From Lepturacanthus savala (taxonomy: Eukaryota; Chordata; Actinopteri; Scombriformes; Trichiuridae): 64,000 bases of DNA. Where the stretch lies: contig CM060463.1 in NCBI GenBank assembly GCA_030544235.1, positions 10,205,690-10,269,689 of the forward strand, read 5' to 3'. The notes under the pieces were generated by a model. The model did no database searches. It was not told the DNA's origin and worked only from the letters and a program-made list of their open reading frames with translations. Each line of letters starts with the position of its first letter. The stretch's first letter is position 1. A program made the translations under genes and the position numbers. This document shows positions 27,001 to 37,239 of this stretch, piece by piece.

Positions 27001-28738
27001 GACTAGCGGTGCAGTTGCTCAGATACTATTATACAGCTATTACACAGAAATTTGTTGGTGTCCCTCATCAAAGACAGAAAAATACACAATCCAGTAACTC
27101 CCAAACGCTGTGGTGGACGAGTTGTGACCTGCAGATTTACCACAATGAATTAATAACTAACATTATGTAAAGTATTTACTCAGGACTACTTTCTTCAGTA
27201 AGCCACTGGGCGGAGTGATACAGACTGCAACCTTAGGCAGTGGCGGCCATATACAACCCTGCATCCAGTATATAAGTGTGTTCACGCTGACAATGATGGT
27301 AAAATATATGAGAAGTCATATAGTGGAATCCTACACAGAGAAATTAGGAGAGTGAATATCTCATAAGTTGACCAGAAGCATAACTCAAAATGAATGCTAA
27401 TGTTGCTCTGTTTGTTACCACCTTCACCAACTTTATAATGTCAGGAAGTTTGGTCGGTGGATTTGGTGGAGAGACACTAGCGGTGTCAGTTTTGCTGGGT
27501 AGAAGTCAGTGCTGCTCCAGTTATGCAAGCCTTCGAGCGATGCCAAATCGACTGGGACGTCTGTGGGAGCCGCTTGCAAGTGGAACTAGATTGAAAAGAG
27601 TTTTGAATAATTAGAGCAAAAAACTTCCTCTCCCCACATCCATCCGGCTGCCTGGACTGCTCTCCACCTGCGGGTTTCATTCAACCACCAAAGTGAATTG
27701 GTTCAGAGCTTGACTGGCATCTTCAGGCATTCTTTGTAGCTCTCCAAGAGCCGTGGGAAGAAAGCCAGGAGGCAAAGTGGAGGAGAATGAGGGAGAGAGC
27801 GAGATCTTGCATAACCGACAGGAGAGGATATAACACAGCAACAAATTACATAGCAATAAATGAGAAAGCAGAGCGTCCATTAGAAAGAAAGCAAAAGTCA
27901 CATAAGTAGTTTGTGATGTCTGATGCCAAATTTTTTTAAGCAAGTTGAACCATACATGAGAAATACAATATAAACCCAGTCCTGATACACTTGTAGCTCC
28001 TCTCCTCTACACTAATGGTGCATTTCATTAAAACTCCCTCCTAGCAACAATAAAGAAATTAAACCATCAGCATCTATTTTGCATTATGTCAAATGAAATA
28101 AATATTACTTAGTTTTTAACACAGTAATGTTTAAAAAAACAGTTTTCAGTTTAATTTCCAGTGTCATTAATGTCTATTAATAGTGTCTCTACATAAACTT
28201 GTGGTTATCATAAGGAGACACTCATGCAAATGATTCACTGTCTTTAAAGCACCAAATCGGTAGTAGGAATTAAATCAAAGGCTAAAGCTGGATACATTTA
28301 TATTTTACTACTCAACATGAATCCATGAAGTCTGATGTATCAACAGTAGCATTATATATTATTGAGCAACAATGCATGTGACTTTCTCATTCATTTGTTA
28401 TTTGTGCATTTTTTTCCCATTTATCTGTATCCTGTTCCTACCGCTCCAGTTTGTTTCTCGTCTTGTTTTATTATGTAATTTCACTCCTGGAAATCAAGTT
28501 TTATCGTAACCTATGTTATCAGGGTTTAATTTTCTACTCACTTAAAAAGTAAACACCTTACAGGAATAACCTTTCATTTTGCAGGATTTTGTGATTAGGT
28601 TCAGGCTTCTATCAGGCCCAAGCAGTGTAGCCAAATTGATCTTAATATGTTTTCTCAGCTCCCTCCATCTGTCTTTGGTGTTTCTCCTGCAATTGTTTGC
28701 TTTTGTAATTGACTGTGAGTCTGCAAACACTGTGTTCC

Positions 28739-28740
<2 letters not shown>

Positions 28741-28801
<61 letters not shown>
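28741..28801 (+). repeat. (CA)n microsatellite, about 60 bp
   Basis: Uninterrupted CA dinucleotide run of 30 units. Confidence 0.98.
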
Positions 28802-28805
<4 letters not shown>

Positions 28806-29471
28806 GCCACATATCAGAACATTTTGCACCTTTTCTATCCCACCGTCCCCCTAATCCCCCACGTTGTTAGTTCTCTAAAACACTTTCTGTTCGTTCATTA
28901 TCAATGCACTGTTGATTAGCACATCACCACAGAGAGCCAGTTGGCCATTCATTGGTTTCAATGGGAGTGACGTAAATCCCTGACCTGCTCGGTGCCCCGT
29001 GGTCCGGACCTGCTCTCTTGAACCGTGGCTCTCTTGCCTCTACACGCCTCGGCTGGCTCTGAGACAAGTTAGAACAGCTGAGAGAAGGCCAGAGCCTCCA
29101 AATGTACCGTAGGAGGTCCCTTAATCCTATCCCATTCATGCTGGGGCTCTTCTGGCATGATTTGATGTCTAATGTGACCTAAATATGTAACAAAAGCCCT
29201 CTTTTGTTACATAATCGCTTATTTTTGCACCAAAGAGTTTCAGCTGGACGTGACAGAAACCTATTAAACCAGATTCTGGTAGCTGTTGTTTGCCTGTCTG
29301 TTGTTACAGTAACTTTACATCTGACTGCTTTTATATCAACGTCAATTCAATTCAGGTGCAATTAACAGGTTTTCTGACATTATAGCCCTTGCACTACAGA
29401 CATCTCCATACTTACAGTTTAGATAAATATTACTAATATTACTACTACTAATAATAATAATAGTTATAATA

Positions 29472-29911
29472 ATGCGTTGTAATCGGAACTCGGAAAGATC
29501 GGACCTCTATCAGAAAAGCGCATGAGACCGGCCCTTGAACTCTGAACTCGGGAAGGATCAAGCAGCCCGAGAAGAAGAGAATGACGTCAAAGCAAGATGG
29601 CACAGCACACCTTCATTTACTTATTAATGCAGGCTTCTTGTTTTACACATTAGATGTTTAAGCAATGGTTAAGAACGGGACATTTGGGGAAAGGGAATAC
29701 AGAATGAGCTTACACCTGCTAAGTAAATGGCGTTTGTCTTTATTTCTCTCCCTCAATTAGCTAATGTACTTCCCCAGCAGTACTATTTGTTGCTCGAAAG
29801 GAAACACCACTTTACTGTGATCGGCAATGAGTTTTTACAATGAATCGCATTTATTTCGGAAGTTCCGATTCTGATATTTCCGAGTTCCGAGTGCACACGA
29901 ACGCAGCATCT
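29472..29911. mobile_element. Non-autonomous DNA transposon (MITE) with inverted termini
   Basis: The left end reads TGCGTTGTAATCGGAACTCG then GAAAGATC. The reverse complement of the right end reads TGCGTTCGTGTGCACTCGGA then ACTCGGAAATATC. These are imperfect terminal inverted repeats about 440 bases apart, with no transposase between. Exact borders and target duplication were not resolved, so the superfamily is left open. Confidence 0.55.
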
Positions 29912-30003
29912 GTTAAAACAGTCGAATGAAGGTGGATGTTTACTGCAGTTTGGTTTCAACGTGTGTATATCAGACGTTTAATATCTAAAATGCTGTCCTC
30001 AGC

Positions 30004-30076
30004 TGCCGAAACCCGGGATCGAACCAGGGACCTTTAGATCTTCAGTCTAACGCTCTCCCAACTGAGCTATTTCGGC
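30004..30076 (-). tRNA. tRNA-Phe (anticodon GAA)
   Basis: A 73-base minus-strand sequence starting GCCGAAATAGCTCAGTTGGG folds as a standard cloverleaf. The acceptor stem pairs GCCGAAA with TTTCGGC, with discriminator A. The anticodon loop is CTGAAGA (GAA, Phe). The T arm contains GGTTCGATCC. The internal A box and B box are intact, there is no intron, and a TTTT terminator for RNA polymerase III lies about 14 bases past the 3' end (29987-29990). It matches the conserved vertebrate tRNA-Phe sequence as I recall it and should be functional. Confidence 0.97.
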
Positions 30077-30428
30077 CTGTGAGATACATCGAGACCGACA
30101 TTCACCACATACATTAGGTAGCGCTGTTGTGTCTACACGTGCATTGTCAATGCATGTGCGAGTTTGTACGAGAATTCCACTTCGAGACTGAATTCCCTGC
30201 AGTAAAGAGGACTGTCGTCTACTGGGTTGCAATTAAGGCAATTTAAGATGCATTTAGAAATCCTTCCCCAGCCCAGTGCATGAAAGAAAGTTTTAAATAT
30301 TCACCTTAAATCCACAAAGTGAGGATACACAGACACTGCAACTCCGTATTACAGATATAGTTTTCTATTAGTTGTTGCCGACCGTATTATTATATACATG
30401 AAAAAAAAAGAAAAAAAATCCATTTCAT

Positions 30429-30496
30429 TGCCGAAGCCTGGGATCGAACCTGAGACCTTTCGATCTTCAGTCTAACGCTCTCCCAAATATTACGGT
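30429..30496 (-). pseudogene. tRNA-Phe pseudogene
   Basis: A second tRNA-Phe copy about 425 bases away. The 3' half is good (anticodon loop CTGAAGA, T arm GGTTCGATCC, terminal GGCTTCGGCA), followed by long T runs. Relative to the intact gene about seven bases of the D stem are missing and the acceptor 5' strand is altered (CCGTAAT for GCCGAAAT), so the cloverleaf and the A box are broken. Confidence 0.85.
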
Positions 30497-30499
30497 GTG

Positions 30500-33140
30500 A
30501 ACGTGATTGTGTGAATCTGGCTGTGCAATGTCAAGGTGTGTCCACCAGAGGTCGTTCTACTGTAAGGTATTATGATGGCCAGCGTTTTAAGAAATATTTT
30601 ACTTAATTGTTCAACAAAATACTACTTTATATGTAGAAAGCATTTATATTAGGAGAAAATAGCTGAATGTGCCCAATAGTTGACAGTATAGTGTTACTAG
30701 TCTATTGTCACTGTGTAGTATGTTCCAGAAATGAAGGTTGAAATTAAAGACATATGGAATTCATACAATAAAACACAAATGCACACATAGCATAGCATCA
30801 TTTTTCATTCTACTGGCTCTTTAAAAGATATACAAGTCATGAGAGGGGGTTACGAAAATTATATCAATTTTTAAATAAAATTTAAATGTTCTAATTGTTT
30901 ATAAATAACCTAAAAGAATAATGACTACTAAGATTAAGATAGTCAATATAGTAATATCACTGCAAATAAAGAAAATCACAAACTAAAACATAAAGAAAAC
31001 AGAGGTTTTGTGGTACGAATCCTCTCAGAGATACCGGGACACGTGTGTTCATGTAACTATATTTATTTTATACTGAAAATGAAGATCAGCCATTGTTAAA
31101 TAAAAATACACACGTAACCCTGTTCTTAAAATTACTATCATTAAGAAGAGCTGCTGCAACTCTGACCTTCAGTTGTACTTGTGCAAGTTAGTTTGTTCAA
31201 GTCATTAGGTTGAACTCACAGGGTGTTGACAGGTTGGGAGAAGCTTGTGGCAGAAAGTGGGTAGATTAAGCCCAGATGGTGGCAGACAGCGAGCAGGCAG
31301 GGAGTCCATGATGGAAGAGGTCGCAATGACGCTTCAGCCATTGCAGCATTTGTGGCAGATGTTGAACATGTTGCACAAAGACCCTATTTATGTGTTTAAG
31401 CCTATTTGCTCTTCACTGATGTAGTGGTGCAATTCTATCATTGAAATCGTTCCATCCGTCTATTAACTCCAACAGCATGTGGTCATTTGGAAGAACTTGG
31501 AGACTTCATATTAGCAGCTGAGAACACTTTGTGAATTGTTAAAGTTAGTTTTTTTTGTTTGTTTTACATTTTCCGCATCAATTCCTTAAATTCCCATTAA
31601 AATCCATTTTTTTATTACCTTACATGATTTCTTCTACTACTGCTTATTTTTCTCAAAATGATTGTGATAGAATGTCGGCTCCACAGCTCCATCAATAAAA
31701 CAAATAGAACATTTTTTAAAAATTGCTCACATTAATTTTTGTCATGTCAATCTTCATTCTGATATGTTTTTTTTTTAATGATTATTTTCACATTTTGCAG
31801 ATGTTTTTCATGTTTTACTGAGGACAATTTATGGAAATGGCATGCTCATTGATATAAATAATAATTACTACTGTGTATTGCTTATACAATATGGAATATG
31901 GAACCTTTATAGATGTAGCCTATTTAAAACAATATTAAAAAATTTTTCAATAACAAGCTACAGTGGAGATTTCCATATGTTTCAAACTGATGTTTACTTA
32001 TGTATATTTATAGCCTGCAATTTCTCAAATGTATGCATTAATCCATGTTTTTATTCTAAAATTTGTCAGTTCATCAATTGCAGATCTTATGTCAAAACCT
32101 AAGGTCAAACCAGCAACATTTAGATTTTCAGTCTAAAAACAGCATTTTTTCTTGCACTGAAACTTTAGTGCATCGTAGCATCATGACTGCAGAGGTCCCC
32201 GTTGAGTTGCCTTCTATTATGTAACAGCAATGAAATTCATTTCCCCAATCAATGACAAATTATTGTCATCAAGACTTTGTTTAGGATGTAAATTTCAATT
32301 GATTCAAACCAAAAACAAAACAAACACCTGATTGTTGCGGTTAAACAGTTTATAAGTGCTGCTGGTTTATCGCAGGCTCCATCCCACATAAATGACCTTT
32401 TTTTTTCCTGTGCTGCAGAGGTCTGGAGTGCCTCCATGCCACGCAATGCATAAAGCCCACGCTGAATATGTGTGTATAGTATAACACAGTGGGAGGAGAC
32501 TCGAATGCTGCCAGGTACAGTGGGAGAAGTTTGAGTTCTCTTGCAGGATTTTACCATAACAGTGGCAAACAATGCTAAAATTAACAGATAGCACCACCCA
32601 CTCTCTATATTATTAGCTGCTTTGTGATTGCTATAAATGAAGTGAACACCTCTCTGTGTGTCCCCTCAGCTACTGAGGGAATAATCATGGGAGATACTGT
32701 ATATGGACATACTTTTGTCTATAGTTTATCCTGTAAATCCAACAAACTCATAGCAAACTGCATAAATAAATTTAAATGGCTGTGAGCCAAGAGCAAAGAC
32801 AGCGAATCTAAACCACTTTTTTCATATTTATTGATATCATCAAACTTTGATTGGTGATACATTCACATAAAAACAACAACCAGGGAATAAAATTTTGAAG
32901 CAACAATCTTGAAGATCTCTGTTTTTGTCTCTTTGTTGGTGTGCTTTTAGACAACACGCTTTTTTTCACACTAGTAGAAAAAAAAAAACAGTATACTGCT
33001 TATGGATGTATTACCCATGATGCTGCTTGCACAAAAGTGGGTTGAAGAGCATGTATTTTCAATTATAATCTGACACCGAGTTTGTAATTATCCTATAAGG
33101 ACTTTCATCATCGGGCTTCATTTAGCAATAGTGACATAAC
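30500..33140. other. Gene-free AT-rich stretch
   Basis: Apart from the tRNA relic at 32103, I see no gene, splice-flanked exon or clear repeat. Open frames here (for example plus 31842-32102, minus 32249-32572) have no family resemblance. Confidence 0.5.
32103..32136 (-). pseudogene. Probable decayed tRNA-Phe relic
   Basis: A 34-base stretch aligned to the variable/anticodon part of the tRNA-Phe gene matches at about 28 positions, including TTAGACTGAAAATCTAAA around the anticodon arm. The acceptor stem and flanks are gone. It lies 2 kb from the intact gene, consistent with an old local duplication. Confidence 0.45.
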
Positions 33141-33145
33141 ATTTA

Positions 33146-33615
33146 CAGCTCTGGAAAAAATAAGAGACCACTGCATTTTTTTTTCCTGAAATCAGCATCT
33201 CTACATGTATTTCAGCCGTTCCATTCCAGCGTCTGTTGAATTCTAACACATGCACACCTCATTCAGCTTAAAGAGGAACCAGGAGTGGAATAAAGTCACC
33301 TAAGAACAATGGTAAAGACTGTGGAGAGCATGACAAGATGCATTAAAGCTGTGATTAAAAATAATGGTTATTGCACCAAACACTGATTTCTGAACTCTTC
33401 TTAAGTGTAAACATTAGTATTGTTGTTTTTAAATGAATTTGATCTTGTTTCTATTGCATTTTTGTAGTTATTTTGACCATTTGTCATTTTCTGAAAATAA
33501 ATGCTTTATAGACTCAAACAAAAATCTTCCTTTTGCCAAAACACACATCTATAAGTAGTCAAATCAGACAAACTGATCATTTTGCAGTGGTCTCTGATTT
33601 TTCTTTCCAGAGCTG
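33146..33615 (+). mobile_element. Non-autonomous Tc1/mariner-like element (copy 1)
   Basis: Left end CAGCTCTGGAAAAAATAAGA then GACCACTGCA. The right end is the inverted form (TGCAGTGGTCTCTGATTTTT, CCAGAGCTG). It is about 470 bases long with no transposase frame. TA precedes the left end, but the right-hand TA has mutated. A second copy in the opposite orientation is at 60871-61338. The TA target and termini suggest the Tc1/mariner superfamily. Confidence 0.75.
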
Positions 33616-34370
33616 GATTTAAATAATTTTTTTTTTAAGATTATAACATCAAATATATAGCATATTCTTGGTGTTCGTTATGAGCGTGAGAAACCACATG
33701 GCCTCTGAAATGGGCTCCGAGTGTGAGTGAAGCATTAGAGCGGTGAGCACACAAACGGGTGGAACAAAGTCGACTGCAAACACTAGTCCTATTAATAATC
33801 CCCCTCGATCTGTCAGTGCTCGGCTGCAGTGACAGTTATTCTCTTGTGTTTGCAGGACACTGAGGTTGAGTTGACCCATGGGACCAGATGTCGGGGGACT
33901 GACACGAGAGAAGAGCCAGCTGCACATGACTCTCCTCAAATTAAGAAAAGTCAACACAGAGGCTACAGACCGGGTGACTTGTACTGCACTTTCAGATTTG
34001 GTTGGTATATACAGCGTGTACAGTACATTCATGTTATTTTCAAAAGACATTTGTATACTTCTAGCATGCCAAGATGCCAAAATGAGCTACAGGGACACCT
34101 TAAATATAATGCAATCCTGTATTAAATACTTTTTTTCCTTAAGCCTTTAAGTATTCTGAATTTGTTGATAATGTGCGTGATACGTGATTATACAGCTCTG
34201 CTAATTTGTAATTGAAACCGCAGTTTATGTAGTGGATTGCATTATACTAAAGGTTTGTACTGTTTCCATCATTTCATCAGACAACTGACTTTACCCATAA
34301 TTATTTCAACACCTAAATCACAGACAGAGTAAAAAGAGAAGATGATACCACTGATGTGTGTACAGTAAGG

Positions 34371-34572
34371 ACAGTTAGCTTAGCACAGACTGAAATGTGT
34401 AAATATATATCACTTCCTGTGTTTCTAGATTTGTGCTAAGCTAACGCACTGCTGACAGTGGATTTACGTCCATCATACAAAAATTAGGGTCATATTAAAC
34501 TTCTCATGTAAATCTGCTAAAAAAAACAACTTAAATACCTTTATTTCCCAAAGTGCTGAACTATTCCTTTCA
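34371..34572. repeat. Diverged teleost dispersed repeat
   Basis: TTAGCTTAGCACAGACTG, later TGCTAAGCTAACGCACTGCT, then TTTCCCAAAGTGCTGAACTA and TTCC. This order of phrases is the one I know from a very common teleost short repeat. No coding content. Confidence 0.45.
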
Positions 34573-35414
34573 ACAATGTGCTTTCCTTCTTCCTGTAGGT
34601 AACTGTACGCAAAACATCAACAAGACATTTCACCAAACTGGGAAGAGAAGAGGTGCATTTACACAAAGGAGCTTTGCACAATTTCATATAACCACTGTAA
34701 CATATAGGCATATAATAACTACTTAAGCTTAAGTAAAACTGTATTTATTATTTCACATTAGCCTTTTTTGACTAACATCTTCTTCACTTTCTTCCTGCCT
34801 GCCTTTCTAAACAGTGACAAATTTACACCTCAACATCAAATTTCATGTAACTTACTCATGTCTTGCTTGTAAATATCCATAATATTCCCACTTTTTTCAA
34901 AATAGACATTGAACTTTCAGAGCATAATTGAGATAATATTAAATGCAGTACATTCAAAGAGTCTTTAGAATATATGTTTGAAGTGTATCAGCTTTTTTTT
35001 TTTAAAGCTGCCTTGGAGCATTTTGAGTGGGTGTCAGATTATCTGCTGGCTACACACATTCTTTGGAGCAGTTATGTAAGCACCGCTATGAGAACACTCT
35101 ATCTTACAACTCCACGTGTAAACAGACCTCAGTATTTGACAAAGTGCAAAGTATATACACTTTAGTGTTTGTTGTATGATTCTTCTCAGCTGCGGAGCCT
35201 GCGTGCATCGCCGTGGTGACAGCATCCTGCTTCCACTGCCGCCTGCGTTGAATGTCTCCAGTGTTTAGCATGGACTCGCTGCTGGTGGATACATTGAAAC
35301 ATCTCCCAGAGGTGAAATGTGTTTTTCAGATTTCTGACACATGCTTCACACTCCAACGAACACACCTGTGACTCTATCCTGGTTTTTAATTATAACGGCC
35401 CATGTGTGTCAGTC

Positions 35415-36941
35415 TCACAGGGCTTCTGCCAGGCAGCGGTCAGTACCTTCGCTGGCTTCCAGCCGCACCTGCCGGCTGGTTTTTCTGTTTTCCACCCAGG
35501 AGTTGTGTATGACAGTTCCCCCCGGTGAAGGGTCCACCTGAAGCAGAGACACCACCCTCTTCTTAACCTTAGCGCGGAGGGCGCGGCGCAACTTCTGTCG
35601 CGTGAACGCGTAGAGCAAAGGGTGGGAGACCGTGGTGCCGTAGGCCAGGGCTAGGAACCAGAGACGCAGGCTGACCAGGGTGTCGCTGGGGCCTACGCCC
35701 AAGATCAACACGTTGGTCACAGAGAGGGGCGCCCAGCAGCCCAGGAAGGTGGTGATAATGATGAGGGACATCCTGAACACCCGTCGTTGGCGCTCCCGAC
35801 GATCCCGGTGTCGCCGCACTGCTCGCCGCAGGGCGATGATGGCAGAGACGGAGGCCTGGACGCCCACGGTGGCTGGCATAGGGGTGGCGGCGCCGGTGTC
35901 AGGGGTGACCAGCGGGGTCGGCGAGGACAGGGCAGGGGGAGAGGTAGCTGTGGGAGTGGGGGAAGGGGATGGGATGAGAGGAGGGTGGCTTAGCTGTTTA
36001 GTGCCGTCAGCAGTGCAATGCTCCCCCCCTGCTTCCCCGCCGTCGATCGCCGCCTTCCTTTTTTTCTGTCTCTTGCGGCGGACCCTGCAGGAGGGAGCCT
36101 TAAAACGCTGGCTCTTCTTCATGTGGGAGCCGATTCGGATGTTCAGAGCCCTCAGTATTCTGGAGTAGGTGAACAGCATGACCGCCACTGTGGTGAAGAA
36201 AATGGGCACCTGCAGCATGAGGTGGTAATGCATACCCAGGCCTGTGTGATAGCCCTGCCCTCCAACACAAAGCAGCGTATGGTTACGCCACAACGGCATC
36301 ACCGTGGCGCTGATGCCATGGGAAGACAAAGACAAAGGTGTCACCTGCCCCCTGTCTTCTGCTCCTTCTTCACCGGACAACTGAACCTCCAAGAACGGGA
36401 TAAAAAACACAGCTATGGAGGTGACCCACACGGCGGCCAGGAGCAGCGCCGCCCTGCGCGTCGTCAGGAGCCTGTTTGCCGGCCGTACCGAAATGTCGTA
36501 CCGGTCCAAGCTGATGACCAGGATGTTGACGGCCGTGGCGATGCTGGCGAAGGTGACGCAGGCCTCGTGGAGACAGCAGAGCAGGGCGAGGTTTGGTCCC
36601 GGAGGCACTAGCACCACCACCAGAGTGAGCGGCAAACACAGCGCACACACCGCCACGTCCAGCACGTGCAGGTTGACTGTCACCATGTTGCTCACCGAGT
36701 CCACTAAATTGGACTGGGAGCAGTAGAGCACCAGCACCGTCAGGTTGCTGCTGAAACCCAGGACCAGCTCCAGCATGAGGAAGGCGGTGAGCGACACCTG
36801 GAAGCCCAGAGAGTACGGCTCGTACCATGATGCAGGGTTGCTGGACAGGCCCCCTCCTTCTTGCTCCTGAAGAACACCCGTTCCCTCCAGGCCGGCCCAA
36901 TCAGTGGTGGCTACACCAGAGGTGTAACTGTCAGTCTCCAT
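35415..36941 (-). CDS. gpr22: GPR22-type orphan G-protein-coupled receptor
   Basis: A single-exon class A receptor of 508 residues. TM1 (about 48-74) carries GFSSNLTVLVLYC; TM2 about 84-112 has NLHVLD; TM3 ends in DRYDISVRPANR (DRY at 146-148); TM4 about 163-183; TM5 about 241-262 precedes LNIRIGS; TM6 about 389-411 has FLGCWAPLS; TM7 has SHPLLYAFTRQK. Cys near 122-123 and Cys225 could form the usual disulphide. These blocks and the tail VIHNSW are diagnostic of GPR22, an orphan receptor of heart and brain. The third intracellular loop (about 263-388) is much longer than in human GPR22 (433 residues overall) through a Lys/Arg-rich and then Pro/Thr/Ser-rich insert. The start ATG has a strong context (GCCATGG). 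Whether this is the 7q22-type gene or an older duplicate is discussed in findings. Confidence 0.93.
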   Translation of the reverse strand: METDSYTSGVATTDWAGLEGTGVLQEQEGGGLSSNPASWYEPYSLGFQVSLTAFLMLELVLGFSSNLTVLVLYCSQSNLVDSVSNMVTVNLHVLDVAVCALCLPLTLVVVLVPPGPNLALLCCLHEACVTFASIATAVNILVISLDRYDISVRPANRLLTTRRAALLLAAVWVTSIAVFFIPFLEVQLSGEEGAEDRGQVTPLSLSSHGISATVMPLWRNHTLLCVGGQGYHTGLGMHYHLMLQVPIFFTTVAVMLFTYSRILRALNIRIGSHMKKSQRFKAPSCRVRRKRQKKRKAAIDGGEAGGEHCTADGTKQLSHPPLIPSPSPTPTATSPPALSSPTPLVTPDTGAATPMPATVGVQASVSAIIALRRAVRRHRDRRERQRRVFRMSLIIITTFLGCWAPLSVTNVLILGVGPSDTLVSLRLWFLALAYGTTVSHPLLYAFTRQKLRRALRAKVKKRVVSLLQVDPSPGGTVIHNSWVENRKTSRQVRLEASEGTDRCLAEAL

Positions 36942-36950
36942 GGCACACTC

Positions 36951-37019
36951 TCAGTCCTCAGATATTGCATCCATCACACCTTTGATGAGCTCCCATGATG
37001 CATCCGGTTGAGCCTCCAT
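36951..37019 (-). promoter_or_regulatory. Upstream ORF in the gpr22 leader
   Basis: In the exon that carries the receptor ATG, an upstream ATG in strong context (ATCATGG) opens a 22-codon frame, MEAQPDASWELIKGVMDAIS followed by ED and a stop, ending 9 bases before the receptor start codon. The exon begins at 37052 after a strong acceptor (TTCCTGTCTTCTCAG), so the uORF is within the predicted mRNA. Such a uORF would be expected to lower translation of the receptor. Confidence 0.5.
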
Positions 37020-37184
37020 GATGCAGGGATGAATAACAGCTTGGCGACAGCACTGAGAAGACAGGAACACAATGCAGAGAAATGAGAAATGAGCTATGGA
37101 AGAGGGATTTAAAACACATTATTCTCTCTTTTGCATGTTAAACACATCTCGATATACGTTTGGACAGAGGTATGTCAAAAAAGG

Positions 37185-37230
37185 AAATATCTATCTATCT
37201 ATCTATCTATCCATCCTTCTATCTATCCAA
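37185..37230 (+). repeat. (ATCT)n microsatellite, interrupted
   Basis: Six near-perfect ATCT units followed by variant units (ATCC, TTCT). Confidence 0.85.
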
Positions 37231-37239
37231 TACCTTTGC

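Noticed and set aside
27390..27614. Plus-strand frame of 74 codons
   Set aside because: No family resemblance. The surroundings look like degraded dispersed repeat.
35680..36726. Long plus-strand and alternate minus frames over the GPR22 gene
   Set aside because: Shadows of the GC-rich receptor CDS. Only the 508-residue frame has receptor motifs.
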